From contig CADCBK010000002.1 in the NCBI GenBank assembly GCA_902799665.1, positions 43,926-107,925 on the forward strand: a DNA stretch of 64,000 nt, written 5' to 3'. The notes beneath the pieces are model-generated. The model saw nothing but the letters and a program-made list of their open reading frames with translations. It was not told the DNA's origin and made no database searches. The position numbers and the translations under genes are program-made. This document shows, one piece after another, positions 52,535-61,049 of this stretch. The stretch's first letter is position 1. Every line of letters begins with the position of its first letter. Source of the stretch: an uncultured Spirochaetaceae bacterium. GTDB lineage: Bacteria; Spirochaetota; Spirochaetia; Treponematales; Treponemataceae.

Positions 52535-53170
52535 ATGCAAAGCTCATTTGAACAAACGATAAAAAAATTCTTGCCCTCTGACGACGAGCGCTTGGACAGC
52601 CTTTTAAAGTTTTCCGCGTTGGCGGAAGAGATGGACGCGATCGCCCGCAGGACAAAATTGGCCGACGGCTCGCGCAGGCAAAACGACGCGGAGCATTCTT
52701 GGCGAATCGCGCTTATGGCGCTTTTATTCAAAGATTATTTTGTGGAGGAAGTTGACGAGCGCAAAGCGGCGCTTGTTTGCCTTGCCCACGACTTGGTTGA
52801 AATCTACGCGGGCGACACATTCGCCTACGACGCGGCCGCCAACGTCGGAAAAGAGGAACGGGAGCAAGCCGCCGCGCAAAAATTGTTCGGCCAGCTTCCT
52901 GACGACATCGCGCAGAAACTCCGCGCGCTTTGGGACGAGTTTGAGGAATTTAAAACGCCCGAATCCCGCTACGCGAATTGCATGGACCGCTTGGAACCTT
53001 TTTTGAACAACTCGCTTTCTTTGACCGGCGGAACTTGGGCCGAAGCCGGCGCGACAGTCGCCATGGTCGAAAAGCGCATCGGCCCTTTAAAAGAAAACAT
53101 GCCGCGCGTTTGGGAATGGGTTCAAAAGAACATCGCAGCTGGCCTCAACAAAGGCTTTATAAAAGAATAA
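52535..53170 (+). CDS. HD-domain phosphohydrolase (YfbR/HDDC2-like)
   Basis: 211 aa. HD signature residues: His in DAEHSWRIALMA, then CLAHDLVEIYAGD, and the later Asp in NCMDRLEPF. This is the arrangement of 5'-deoxynucleotidase-like HD proteins (HD_3 group). Probably hydrolyses nucleoside monophosphates, which fits the neighbouring pyrimidine enzyme. Ten bases after preA; no Shine-Dalgarno is visible, so translation may depend on coupling. Confidence 0.85.
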   Translation: MQSSFEQTIKKFLPSDDERLDSLLKFSALAEEMDAIARRTKLADGSRRQNDAEHSWRIALMALLFKDYFVEEVDERKAALVCLAHDLVEIYAGDTFAYDAAANVGKEEREQAAAQKLFGQLPDDIAQKLRALWDEFEEFKTPESRYANCMDRLEPFLNNSLSLTGGTWAEAGATVAMVEKRIGPLKENMPRVWEWVQKNIAAGLNKGFIKE

Positions 53171-53174
53171 GCTT

Positions 53175-54125
53175 ATGCCCATTTCACTTTCGGACTTTTA
53201 CAAAAACAAGTTTGGCCGCAAAGTTTACAAGCTTGCCGTCGACGCGGGCTGTACCTGCCCCACTCGCGACGGAAGGCTGGACACACGCGGCTGCATTTTT
53301 TGCTCGGCCAACGGTAGCGGCGACTTCATTCCGCCAAAAAATCTTCCCATCGCGGAACAGTTGGAGCGCGCCAAATTGTTGGTGCAAAAAAAAGCGTTTG
53401 GCCGCGGCGGCCCGCGTCTTGGTGAACCGAAATCTTTAGACAATGACCAAAAGTTATCACAAGGCCAAAAAGCTCCCGCCTACATCGCCTACTTTCAAAA
53501 CTTCACAAACACATACGGCGACCCGCTTGTTCTAAAGCAAAAATACTTGGACGCGCTCGCCGCTCCTGACATTGTGGGCGTGGACATCGCGACGCGGCCC
53601 GACTGCCTTGGCCCCCAAATTCTTAGCGTCATAAAAGAGCTTAGTCAAAAAACTTTTGTCACCGTGGAGTTGGGCCTTCAAACCGTCCATCCAAAAACGG
53701 CGGACTGGATAAGACGGGGCTATCCCACAAACATTTACTACGAGGCCGTGGAGGCACTAAAAAAAGAATGCCCCGCAGTCCACATCGTGACCCAATTGAT
53801 TTTGGGCTTGCCCGGCGAGGATGACGACGACATGCTTGAGTCAGTCCGCCGCGTTGTCGCCGCAGGCTCGGACGGAATAAAGCTTACGGTCTTGTATGTT
53901 TTGGCCGGAACCGATTTGGAAAAGGAATGGCGGGCAGGCAAAGTTGAATGCCTTAGTAAAGAAAAATATTTTGATTTGCTAAAAAAGATCGCGCCGCTTT
54001 TGCCGCCGGACATGGTAGTCCACCGCTTGACCGGCGACGGGCCAAAAAAGATTTTGCTCGCCCCCGACTGGACAAAAAACAAGCGGCAAGTCCTCAACGA
54101 ACTCGCCGCCCTGCATCTAATGTGA
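53175..54125 (+). CDS. Radical SAM protein of the TIGR01212/YhcC-YtqA family
   Basis: 316 aa. Iron-sulfur cysteines in the family's wide spacing, CTCPTRDGRLDTRGCIFCS, followed by the YFQNFTNTYGD and GLQTVHPKTADWIRRGY signatures. Its function in bacteria is unsettled. It lacks an obvious ribosome site and starts 4 bases after the HD gene. It ends 30 bases before a palindromic structured element that separates it from a convergent gene. Confidence 0.88.
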   Translation: MPISLSDFYKNKFGRKVYKLAVDAGCTCPTRDGRLDTRGCIFCSANGSGDFIPPKNLPIAEQLERAKLLVQKKAFGRGGPRLGEPKSLDNDQKLSQGQKAPAYIAYFQNFTNTYGDPLVLKQKYLDALAAPDIVGVDIATRPDCLGPQILSVIKELSQKTFVTVELGLQTVHPKTADWIRRGYPTNIYYEAVEALKKECPAVHIVTQLILGLPGEDDDDMLESVRRVVAAGSDGIKLTVLYVLAGTDLEKEWRAGKVECLSKEKYFDLLKKIAPLLPPDMVVHRLTGDGPKKILLAPDWTKNKRQVLNELAALHLM

Positions 54126-54155
54126 AGAACCAAGAAAAGGCAGTAGATAACAATT

Positions 54156-54266
54156 AAAAACGCGGAGCGGGAGAGCAAGCGACGCAAACATAGGACACGT
54201 TAAGCTAATCGCTCAGCCCTAAAAGTACCTCGTTTGCGGTCGCTTGGCTACCGCGGGAGCGTTTTT
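54156..54266. other. Palindromic structured element between convergent genes
   Basis: Arms: AAAAACGC/GCGTTTTT (54156-54163, 54259-54266), GCGG/CCGC (54167-54170, 54251-54254), CAAGCGAC/GTCGCTTG (54176-54183, 54239-54246) and GCAAAC/GTTTGC (54184-54189, 54232-54237), with internal loops and one bulge. The 42-base terminal loop (54190-54231) has its own TAGG/CCTA and AGC/GCT pairings. T-runs on both outer sides allow bidirectional termination, but the complex loop suggests a structured RNA or a small mobile palindrome. It does not match the SRP RNA apical motif. Confidence 0.7.
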
Positions 54267-54272
54267 GTTTTT

Positions 54273-55955
54273 CTATAATTCCTCTTTATCTTTATTGTCT
54301 TTCTCGCGAATCTCGACGCGTCGGATTTTTCCGCTTATCGTCTTTGGAAGCTCCTCGACAAATTCGATGATGCGCGGATACTTGTAGCTGGCCGTCTGGC
54401 TCTTGACGAATTCCTGCAATTCAATTTCAAGCTGCTTGGTCGGCTCAAAGCCCTTGTTCAAAACAATCGTCGCCTTTACAAGCTGGCCGCGCTTGGGGTC
54501 AAGAACGCCGGTGACCGCGCATTCCAAAACCGCCTGATGCTGCTGCAAAACGCTTTCGACCTCAAAGGGGCTGATGCGGTAGCCTGAGCTTTTTATGATG
54601 TCGTCCGCGCGGCCCACAAACCAAATATAGCCGTCCTCGTCCATGTAGGCCGTGTCGCCGGTGTGGTAAAGGCCGTTGTCAAAGGCCTCCGCAGTAAGAA
54701 CGACGTCCTTGTAGTAGCCGGAGAACAGTCCAAGCGGATGCGACTTTTCGACGTCGATTACGATTTGGCCTGTTTCGTTCACGCCGCAAGTGTCGCCGTT
54801 GGGTTTTGCGATTCGAACGTCGTAGCCGGGAGCGGGCTTTCCCATCGAGCCTGGCTTTGGCTCCATTCCGGGAAAGTTTCCGACGATGACGGTGGCTTCG
54901 GTCTGACCGTAAGCCTCAAACATTTTGATTCCGGTCTGTTCGTAAAAGCGGTTGTAAACTTCGGCGTTCAAAGCCTCGCCGGCGGTGACGCAATATTTTA
55001 GCGAAGACAAATCATACTTGGAAAGGTTTTGGCGAATCAAGTAGCGGTAAACCGTTGGCGGCGCGCAGAAAGTCGTGATTTTGTAATGCGCGATTTTTTG
55101 AAGAACCAAGTCAGGCTTAAATGAATCCATGTCGTAAACAAATACCGCGCTGCCGGCAATCCACTGGCCGTAAAGCTTTCCCCAAACAGCCTTGCCCCAA
55201 CCGGTTTCGGCGATGCTCAAATGCAAGCCGTCTTCAACGACGTTCTGCCAAAACTTGGCCGTGACGATATGGCCCAGCGGGTAAAGGAAATTGTGGCCGA
55301 CCATTTTTGGGTAGCCCGACGTTCCGCTTGTAAAATACAAAAGCATGATGTCATCGTTTGTCGTTCCCTCGGAACCGCTGATGCGCTCAAAAATCGGAAG
55401 GCAAAATTCATACTCGCGGTGGAAGTTGACCCAGCCAGGCCTGTCGCCGCCGACAGTGACCAAATTTTTTACTGTCGGAGATTTGGGCATCGCGGATTCG
55501 ATTTCCTTCATCAACTTGTCGTCGTCAACAGAGACAATCATCTTAATCGAAGCGGCGTTGTTGCGGTATTCCAAATCCTTTTTAAGAAGCATTACAGTCG
55601 CGGGAACTGCAATCGCTCCGATTCTGTGCAAGGCCAAAATAAAAAGCCAGAACTCGTAGCGGCGGCGCAAAATCAGCATGACCGAGTCGCCTTTACGGAT
55701 TCCGTGGGCGGTCAAAAAGTTGGCCGTCTTTTTTGACATGTCGGAAATTTCTTTGAAGCTGAAAATCTTTTCTTCGCCGCGGTCGTCGCACCAAACAAGC
55801 GCCCTTTTGTCAGGCTCGTCATTTGCATAGCGGTCCACGATGTCGTAGGCAAAGTTGAAATTTGAAGGAATCTTGATTTTGAAATGTTCCTTTAAATCCT
55901 CGTATCCGTTGAATTCTCTCGGCTCTTCCAAAAACTCTTTATACAATGAAGACAT
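54273..55955 (-). CDS. Acyl-CoA synthetase (AMP-forming, medium-chain type)
   Basis: 560 aa from the ATG at 55955 (MSSLYKEFLEEPREF), with AGAGG upstream. Adenylate-forming motifs LYFTSGTSGYPKM (P-loop), EAYGQTEATV, YHTGDTAYMDEDGYIWFVGR, and the C-terminal lysine region PKTISGKIRRVEI. Closest in layout to medium-chain acyl-CoA or acetate/benzoate-type ligases of the ACSM group. It activates a carboxylic acid to its CoA thioester with ATP. The exact substrate cannot be told. Confidence 0.9.
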   Translation of the reverse strand: MSSLYKEFLEEPREFNGYEDLKEHFKIKIPSNFNFAYDIVDRYANDEPDKRALVWCDDRGEEKIFSFKEISDMSKKTANFLTAHGIRKGDSVMLILRRRYEFWLFILALHRIGAIAVPATVMLLKKDLEYRNNAASIKMIVSVDDDKLMKEIESAMPKSPTVKNLVTVGGDRPGWVNFHREYEFCLPIFERISGSEGTTNDDIMLLYFTSGTSGYPKMVGHNFLYPLGHIVTAKFWQNVVEDGLHLSIAETGWGKAVWGKLYGQWIAGSAVFVYDMDSFKPDLVLQKIAHYKITTFCAPPTVYRYLIRQNLSKYDLSSLKYCVTAGEALNAEVYNRFYEQTGIKMFEAYGQTEATVIVGNFPGMEPKPGSMGKPAPGYDVRIAKPNGDTCGVNETGQIVIDVEKSHPLGLFSGYYKDVVLTAEAFDNGLYHTGDTAYMDEDGYIWFVGRADDIIKSSGYRISPFEVESVLQQHQAVLECAVTGVLDPKRGQLVKATIVLNKGFEPTKQLEIELQEFVKSQTASYKYPRIIEFVEELPKTISGKIRRVEIREKDNKDKEEL

Positions 55956-55985
55956 ATTTTCCTCTATAAAATTAGACAAATAAAA

Positions 55986-56014
55986 TTGATTTTAGTTGCA
56001 TTTTATTTTATACT
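55986..56014 (+). promoter_or_regulatory. Promoter of RluA-type gene, near-leaderless
   Basis: TTGATT (55986-55991), 17 bases, TATACT (56009-56014). The expected start base near 56021 leaves only about 3 bases before the ATG at 56024, and no ribosome site is present. Confidence 0.6.
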
Positions 56015-56023
56015 ATATCTTAT

Positions 56024-56800
56024 ATGAAGACAACACCCGACTACAGCGTCATTCACTCCGACGACGACATAATCGTATTGAACAAAAAGAGCGGCCTTTG
56101 CGTGGCCGCCGACCGCTACGACGAAGAAGCGCCGCGACTGGACCTAATCGCGCAAGAAGAATTTGGAAAGCTTTTTGCCGTCCACAGAATCGACAAGGAC
56201 ACAAGCGGAATCGTCGTCTACGCTCGGAACGAAGCCGCGCACAAAAATCTTTGCGACCAGTTCGCCGGAAGAAAAGTCCATAAAATTTACCATTGTCTTG
56301 TTCGCGGCCGTCCCCTTTGGTCCGACCTTAAAGTGACGCTCCCCCTAATGCCGGACGGAGACGCCCGCCACAGAACTGTTGTCAACAAAACGCACGGAAA
56401 AGAATCCGTCACCGACTTTAGATTCATCGGAGCTTGCGGGCCTTTTTCTTGGCTGGAAGCGCGGCCGCTCACAGGCCGAACCCACCAAATTCGCGCGCAC
56501 CTAAGCGCCAACAATTTGTCGATTGTCTGCGACCCCCTTTACAGCGGAAACCAGCGCGGCGTTTATCTTTCGGAACTAAAAAAGCGCTGGAACGGCGACC
56601 CGGAAATGGAGCGGCCTTTGATTGACCGCCTTGCGCTCCACGCTTGGAAGATTTCTTTTACGCATCCGGCAAGCGGCCAGCAAGTTGAATTTGTCGCCCC
56701 CTACCCCAAGGATTTGGAAGTTACGCGAAAGCAGCTGGCCAAAGTTTTTGGCGTCGACCCCTTGGAAAGCGCCGTCTCCTTGCAAGGGACAAACCAGTGA
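56024..56800 (+). CDS. RluA-family pseudouridine synthase
   Basis: 258 aa. Catalytic Asp in HRIDKDTSGIVVYAR (about residues 54-68), and the later RLTGRTHQIRAHLS-like ARPLTGRTHQIRAHLS. It isomerises uridines in rRNA or tRNA. No S4 domain is present, as in RluA/TruC members. It shares a 4-base overlap with the following secreted-protein gene (GTGA). Confidence 0.92.
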   Translation: MKTTPDYSVIHSDDDIIVLNKKSGLCVAADRYDEEAPRLDLIAQEEFGKLFAVHRIDKDTSGIVVYARNEAAHKNLCDQFAGRKVHKIYHCLVRGRPLWSDLKVTLPLMPDGDARHRTVVNKTHGKESVTDFRFIGACGPFSWLEARPLTGRTHQIRAHLSANNLSIVCDPLYSGNQRGVYLSELKKRWNGDPEMERPLIDRLALHAWKISFTHPASGQQVEFVAPYPKDLEVTRKQLAKVFGVDPLESAVSLQGTNQ

Positions 56801-57813
56801 AAAAATTCGCCGCTTTTTTTGCCTCAATCATTTTGTCGCAATGCGCGGCCCTCGCCTTGTCATCCCCCCAAAAAAGCGGTTGGTCATTTACCGCGGAGCC
56901 TCTTTTCGGCGTCCGGCTTGGCCAATGCAAAGAAATCGTTTGGCGCGAAAATTCAAAAACCGGAGAGCGCTACAAGCTTAGCGAACTTGTCTACGACATT
57001 CTTCCCGCTTTATATGTTGGAGTCAATCTTGGAGCCAAACACAAGCGCCTTGAAATAAATTTTTCAAGCAAATTTTTCCTTCCATCCAATTGCGGCGGCC
57101 TGAAAGATTCGGATTGGCGCAACGACGCGGTTTACTCTAACGGCGACAGTTCGACAAAAACAGATTTCTCAAAGCATGACCTCTGCCTAAAAGCTTTGGA
57201 CAGCTTGCCTGGATATGAACTTGAATTGCAGGCCGCCTGCAATTTCCAGCCTGCAAGCTTTTTAACTTTGGCTCCATGTTTTTCCGCAAACGCGCAATAC
57301 ATGCATTTTTTCGCTAAGAATGGAATTGGCTGGTACGGAAAGGAAGATCCATTCAAAAGGAAAATCGCTTCCTACGATGACGAAAACAATCGCCTTGTCA
57401 TGGACTATGACGGAAAGGATGTTTTGGATTACGCCGTTTACAACATTCACATTTGGGCGGGCCTTAGAGCCGTATTCGAGCCTTGCTCTTGGGCAAAAAT
57501 TTCCCTTTGCTCGGAACTGGCGCTGTTTTCCGCAATGATCGATTATGACAAGCACCTAAGCAACGCAAAACAATTTGTGGACACAACGCGCTCGATTTTC
57601 AGCGCCTTTAGGCAAACGTTAGCGGTGGAATTTAAAATAAACAAAAACGTTTCCATCTGCCAAAAAAACCTCTTTTTGATTACCGCCGAAAGCGACGGCA
57701 AAATATACGTCAAATCAAGCCAAGACGAGGAATACAGTAAAGTTCCAAAAGCAAAATCAGGCGGGCAAATGACTTTTGTTGACTTGGAGCTATCCATAAA
57801 ATTTTCATGGTAG
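56797..57813 (+). CDS. Secreted protein of unknown function
   Basis: 338 aa starting with GTG at 56797 that overlaps the stop of the pseudouridine synthase (GTGA). Signal peptide (KKFAAFFASIILSQCAALAL). The mature part has alternating hydrophobic strands (LYVGVNLGAKHKRLEINFS, FLTLAPCFSANAQYMHFF, DLELSIKFSW at the end) and ends in an aromatic residue, as outer-membrane barrels do. No family recognised. Confidence 0.65.
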   Translation: MKKFAAFFASIILSQCAALALSSPQKSGWSFTAEPLFGVRLGQCKEIVWRENSKTGERYKLSELVYDILPALYVGVNLGAKHKRLEINFSSKFFLPSNCGGLKDSDWRNDAVYSNGDSSTKTDFSKHDLCLKALDSLPGYELELQAACNFQPASFLTLAPCFSANAQYMHFFAKNGIGWYGKEDPFKRKIASYDDENNRLVMDYDGKDVLDYAVYNIHIWAGLRAVFEPCSWAKISLCSELALFSAMIDYDKHLSNAKQFVDTTRSIFSAFRQTLAVEFKINKNVSICQKNLFLITAESDGKIYVKSSQDEEYSKVPKAKSGGQMTFVDLELSIKFSW

Positions 57814-57874
57814 CGCTCTCTAGCAAAAGCGCGCGAACTGTGATACAATATGCAAACCTTAACAAGGAGTTAAC

Positions 57875-58504
57875 ATGAAAAAAATAATAACGATCAGCCG
57901 AGAATACGGAAGCGGCGGAAGCGCCATTGGAAAAATGGTCGCGGAACAATTGGGCTGGAAGTATTACGACAAACAGCTAATCGATTTGGCCGCCGACGAA
58001 AGCGGCCTTTCGCCAAAGTTCATCGAAAAAAGCGAGCAAAGCCTTTCAAGCGGCTGGCTTTACAACATGATGCTTGGCTCAAATTACTCGTCAACCTACA
58101 CAACCGCCACAACGCCAAACACGCTGCCGCTTGTCGATCAAATCTACAACGCGCAAAGGACTATCATCCTTAAGGTGGCCAAAGAGTCTCCGTGCGTAAT
58201 CGTAGGCCGCTGCGCCGACTACATTCTCCACACCAGCGAGGAATTTGCTGACAGCGACATCCTAAAGCTTTTTGTTTACGCAAATCCCGACGACAGGATC
58301 AAGCGCGCGATTGAAGCTTACGGCATTCCAGAAAAGGACGCAAAAAAAACAATAACGCAAGTCAACAAGCGCCGCGCCAACCACTACAACACATTCACTG
58401 AATGGACTTGGGGCGCCTATGAGCACTACGACATTTTGTTGAACAGTTCTTACGCGGGCCTTGAAGGAACCGCAAAGCTTATCGTCGAAGCGGCCAAAGC
58501 CTAA
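57875..58504 (+). CDS. Cytidylate-kinase-like protein
   Basis: 209 aa with the P-loop start KKIITISREYGSGGSAIGK and VGRCADYIL, belonging to the cytidylate-kinase-like group (PF13189) rather than to classical Cmk. The NMP-lid region differs from true Cmk. Substrate unproven. Good ribosome site (AAGGAG). Its stop codon overlaps that of the convergent CNNM gene (CTAA at 58501-58504). Confidence 0.86.
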   Translation: MKKIITISREYGSGGSAIGKMVAEQLGWKYYDKQLIDLAADESGLSPKFIEKSEQSLSSGWLYNMMLGSNYSSTYTTATTPNTLPLVDQIYNAQRTIILKVAKESPCVIVGRCADYILHTSEEFADSDILKLFVYANPDDRIKRAIEAYGIPEKDAKKTITQVNKRRANHYNTFTEWTWGAYEHYDILLNSSYAGLEGTAKLIVEAAKA

Positions 58505-59769
58505 AACTTAATCCTGACCGTTTTTATCCTTCGCTGCGATTGGTCTTCGACCACAAAAAGCGCTTTGCCAATACGGAGCGCCTCGCCGGAGGATGGAAGC
58601 GAGTCAAACCTTTCCATTAAAAAGCCTGCCAGCGTGTCAAAGTTTTCGCTGGTCAAATTCAAGTTCAAAATAGAATTCAAGTCAGTCAAGCGCATGTCGC
58701 CGGGAAGCAAAAATTCTTTTGACGAAATGATTTTTATCCTTTCTTCCGCCGGAACCTCTTGATGCTTGTTTCCCGCGTCGCTCATTCTTCCAAAGATTCC
58801 GCGCATCACGTCGTCAAGGGTGACTATTCCCGCGGTCGAGCCTTGCTCGTCCAGCGCGACGGCAAAAGAACGGTTTTCTTTTTTTAGCGTTTGAATCAAC
58901 TCGATTACAGAAAAGGTTTCGGGAATGTAAAGCGGCAAGCTCATATAGTCAACGATGAAAAAAGCGCTGGGCGTTTTGTTGTCAAACAAAACATCCTTGT
59001 AATACAAAACCCCTGTCACGTTTTCCTTTGAATCCTTGTAAACAGGCAAATGCGAATAACCTGAATTCTTAAACGCTTCCACCACGGCAGCCTTTGTGTC
59101 GCTTTCCTTTATGTAAGTTACTAGCGAGCGGTGCTTCATTATGTTGTGAACGGTCAAGTCGGAGATTTCCAAAATTTTGTCCAGCATGTTTTTTTCGGAC
59201 TTTTCCAAAGCGCCGTCATCCGCTCCGGCTTGAATCAATGCCTTTAACTCGCCTTCTTGGATAATCGTGTCGTTTCGTTTCCAAATTTTTTCCACGACAA
59301 AAGCCGTCGCTTTTGAAATGCGGGAGAAAAACCAAACAATCGGCCAGATGGCGCATTTCAATATTTCAAGCGGAACGGAAGAGCGCGCGGCGATTTTATC
59401 GGTTCTGTCCTCAAGGCCGGCTACAGTTTTTGGAACTATTTCGCCAAAGACCGTTACAAAAAATGTTATGAGCGCCGTTGCAATCGCGACGCCCTTGTTG
59501 CCCGCCAACTCAATCGCAAGAGCGGTGGCAATGGAAGACGCCAAAGTGTTAACGAAATTTATTCCGATAAGGACAACCGTCAAAACGCTGTCCATGTCCG
59601 CTCTTAAGCGGGCGACGCGTTTCGCTCCCGGCTTATGCGCGCGCAGCATCTTTCTGACGCGAATGTTTGTCATGGAAAGGAAGGCGGTTTCGCTTCCCGC
59701 AAAAAAGGCGATAAGCCAAACCAAAAAAAGCAAGAGGCCGGATGTATAAAGAATCTTCGTCCAGTTCAT
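58501..59769 (-). CDS. CNNM/CorC-type membrane protein, paralogue 2
   Basis: 422 aa. Several N-terminal membrane segments of the DUF21/CNNM kind (LLFLVWLIAFFAGSETAFL, GINFVNTLASSIATALAIEL), then a CBS pair (around 200-330; MKHRSLVTYIKES, VALDEQGSTAGIVTLDDVM) and a C-terminal CorC/HlyC domain. Members export or regulate Mg2+ and similar cations. It follows its paralogue with a 4-base overlap, so the two may form a heteromeric transporter. Confidence 0.88.
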   Translation of the reverse strand: MNWTKILYTSGLLLFLVWLIAFFAGSETAFLSMTNIRVRKMLRAHKPGAKRVARLRADMDSVLTVVLIGINFVNTLASSIATALAIELAGNKGVAIATALITFFVTVFGEIVPKTVAGLEDRTDKIAARSSVPLEILKCAIWPIVWFFSRISKATAFVVEKIWKRNDTIIQEGELKALIQAGADDGALEKSEKNMLDKILEISDLTVHNIMKHRSLVTYIKESDTKAAVVEAFKNSGYSHLPVYKDSKENVTGVLYYKDVLFDNKTPSAFFIVDYMSLPLYIPETFSVIELIQTLKKENRSFAVALDEQGSTAGIVTLDDVMRGIFGRMSDAGNKHQEVPAEERIKIISSKEFLLPGDMRLTDLNSILNLNLTSENFDTLAGFLMERFDSLPSSGEALRIGKALFVVEDQSQRRIKTVRIKF

Positions 59770-61049
59770 TCGCCGCCTCCGCGAACAAGCCGAACGCTTT
59801 TTATCCTTAAACCGTCCATCTCTTGAACAACAAAAATCCAGCCGTCGCTTTTTACGCTATCGCCGCATTCGGCTATCCGGCCGATTTTTTCCATAATCCA
59901 GCCGCCGACGCTTTCGTTCAATTCGGAGGAAAGATTAATTCTTAGCGTTTCGTTCATGTCAGAAATGCGCGTCGTTCCTTCAATTTCAAAATCATCTTTG
60001 TCAGCGGGAATGACTGACGAAAAGTTTGCAGCCTTTGAAAACTCGGAAATCGACGCGCCAAACATTTCGGCGGCGATGTCTTCTTTTGTCAAAACTCCTT
60101 CGGTGCCGGAATATTCGTCGACGACAATCGCCATCGTCTGCCGGTTTTCGCGCAAGATTTGCTGGGTTGACGACATGTTCTTTGTTTCAAGAATAAAAAG
60201 CGGCGGCCTCATCACTTTGCGCAAAGAGAAAGAGCTTTTGTCGCCCGAATAAAAAAGCAAGTCTTTTATGTAAACCGTTCCAACAATGTCGTCTATGTCG
60301 CGGTTGTAAACAGGAAAGCGCGAAAACAAAGTGCGGCGGCTTAACTCCAAAACCTTGTCATAGCTGTCGTCAATGTGGACAAATTGTATTTGCTTTCGCG
60401 GAATCATTATATCCTGCGCCTCAAGGTCCTTGAACTTAAAGACGCGGTTCATAAGATTCTTTTCATCGCCTTCTATGATTCCGCTTTCGGCGCTGACATC
60501 CAAGAAAGTCTTTATGTCTTCCACCGTAAAGGCTTCCTCTTGGTTCTTCACTTTTATTCCGCGCAAAAACAAAACGCAGCGAGACGCGGCTGTCCACAAC
60601 ACAACGACAGGCCCCATCACAAAGACAATAAACTGCGCAAAACCGCTCAAAGCGTATGCGATTGGATCGGGATGCCTTGTCGAAACAGCCTTTGGCGTTA
60701 TTTCGCCAAAGACCAAAAGCAAAAGGGTTGTCGCGAATGTTGTGATTGCGATAGCCTTGCTTCCAAAAAGCTTAAGGGCAAAGGCCGTAAGAATGGCGCT
60801 TAGAAGCACATTGACCAAATCGTTGGAAACAAGGAGAGTGTTTATCATCCGCTCCTTGTTCTTTAAAAGCTTGGCCACCCTCAACGCCCGCTTGTCCCCG
60901 GCGCGGCACCTTACCCTAAGGCGCAGTTTGTTAACCGATAAGAACGCGCTCTCGCTTATCGAAAAAAGCATCGAGAGCGTTATAAGGATGGCCGCCGAAA
61001 TTATTAAAGCGGGAATCGATATGTCCGAAACAGACGGTGGTTCGTTCAT
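59766..61049 (-). CDS. CNNM/CorC-type membrane protein, paralogue 1
   Basis: 427 aa, same architecture: four hydrophobic segments (starting SDISIPALIISAAILITLSML), CBS pair (DIMIPRKQIQFVHIDDSYDK, VVDEYSGTEGVLTKEDIAAE), and a CorC/HlyC domain at the end. The start ATG overlaps the upstream lipoprotein stop by one base (TAATG). Tandem unequal copies of this family suggest an old duplication. Confidence 0.88.
   Translation of the reverse strand: MNEPPSVSDISIPALIISAAILITLSMLFSISESAFLSVNKLRLRVRCRAGDKRALRVAKLLKNKERMINTLLVSNDLVNVLLSAILTAFALKLFGSKAIAITTFATTLLLLVFGEITPKAVSTRHPDPIAYALSGFAQFIVFVMGPVVVLWTAASRCVLFLRGIKVKNQEEAFTVEDIKTFLDVSAESGIIEGDEKNLMNRVFKFKDLEAQDIMIPRKQIQFVHIDDSYDKVLELSRRTLFSRFPVYNRDIDDIVGTVYIKDLLFYSGDKSSFSLRKVMRPPLFILETKNMSSTQQILRENRQTMAIVVDEYSGTEGVLTKEDIAAEMFGASISEFSKAANFSSVIPADKDDFEIEGTTRISDMNETLRINLSSELNESVGGWIMEKIGRIAECGDSVKSDGWIFVVQEMDGLRIKSVRLVRGGGE

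Noticed and set aside
54156-54266. 4.5S SRP RNA or 6S RNA
   Set aside because: The SRP apical motif (GGAA tetraloop with its conserved internal loop) is missing, and there is no 6S-type central bubble pattern that I can recognise.
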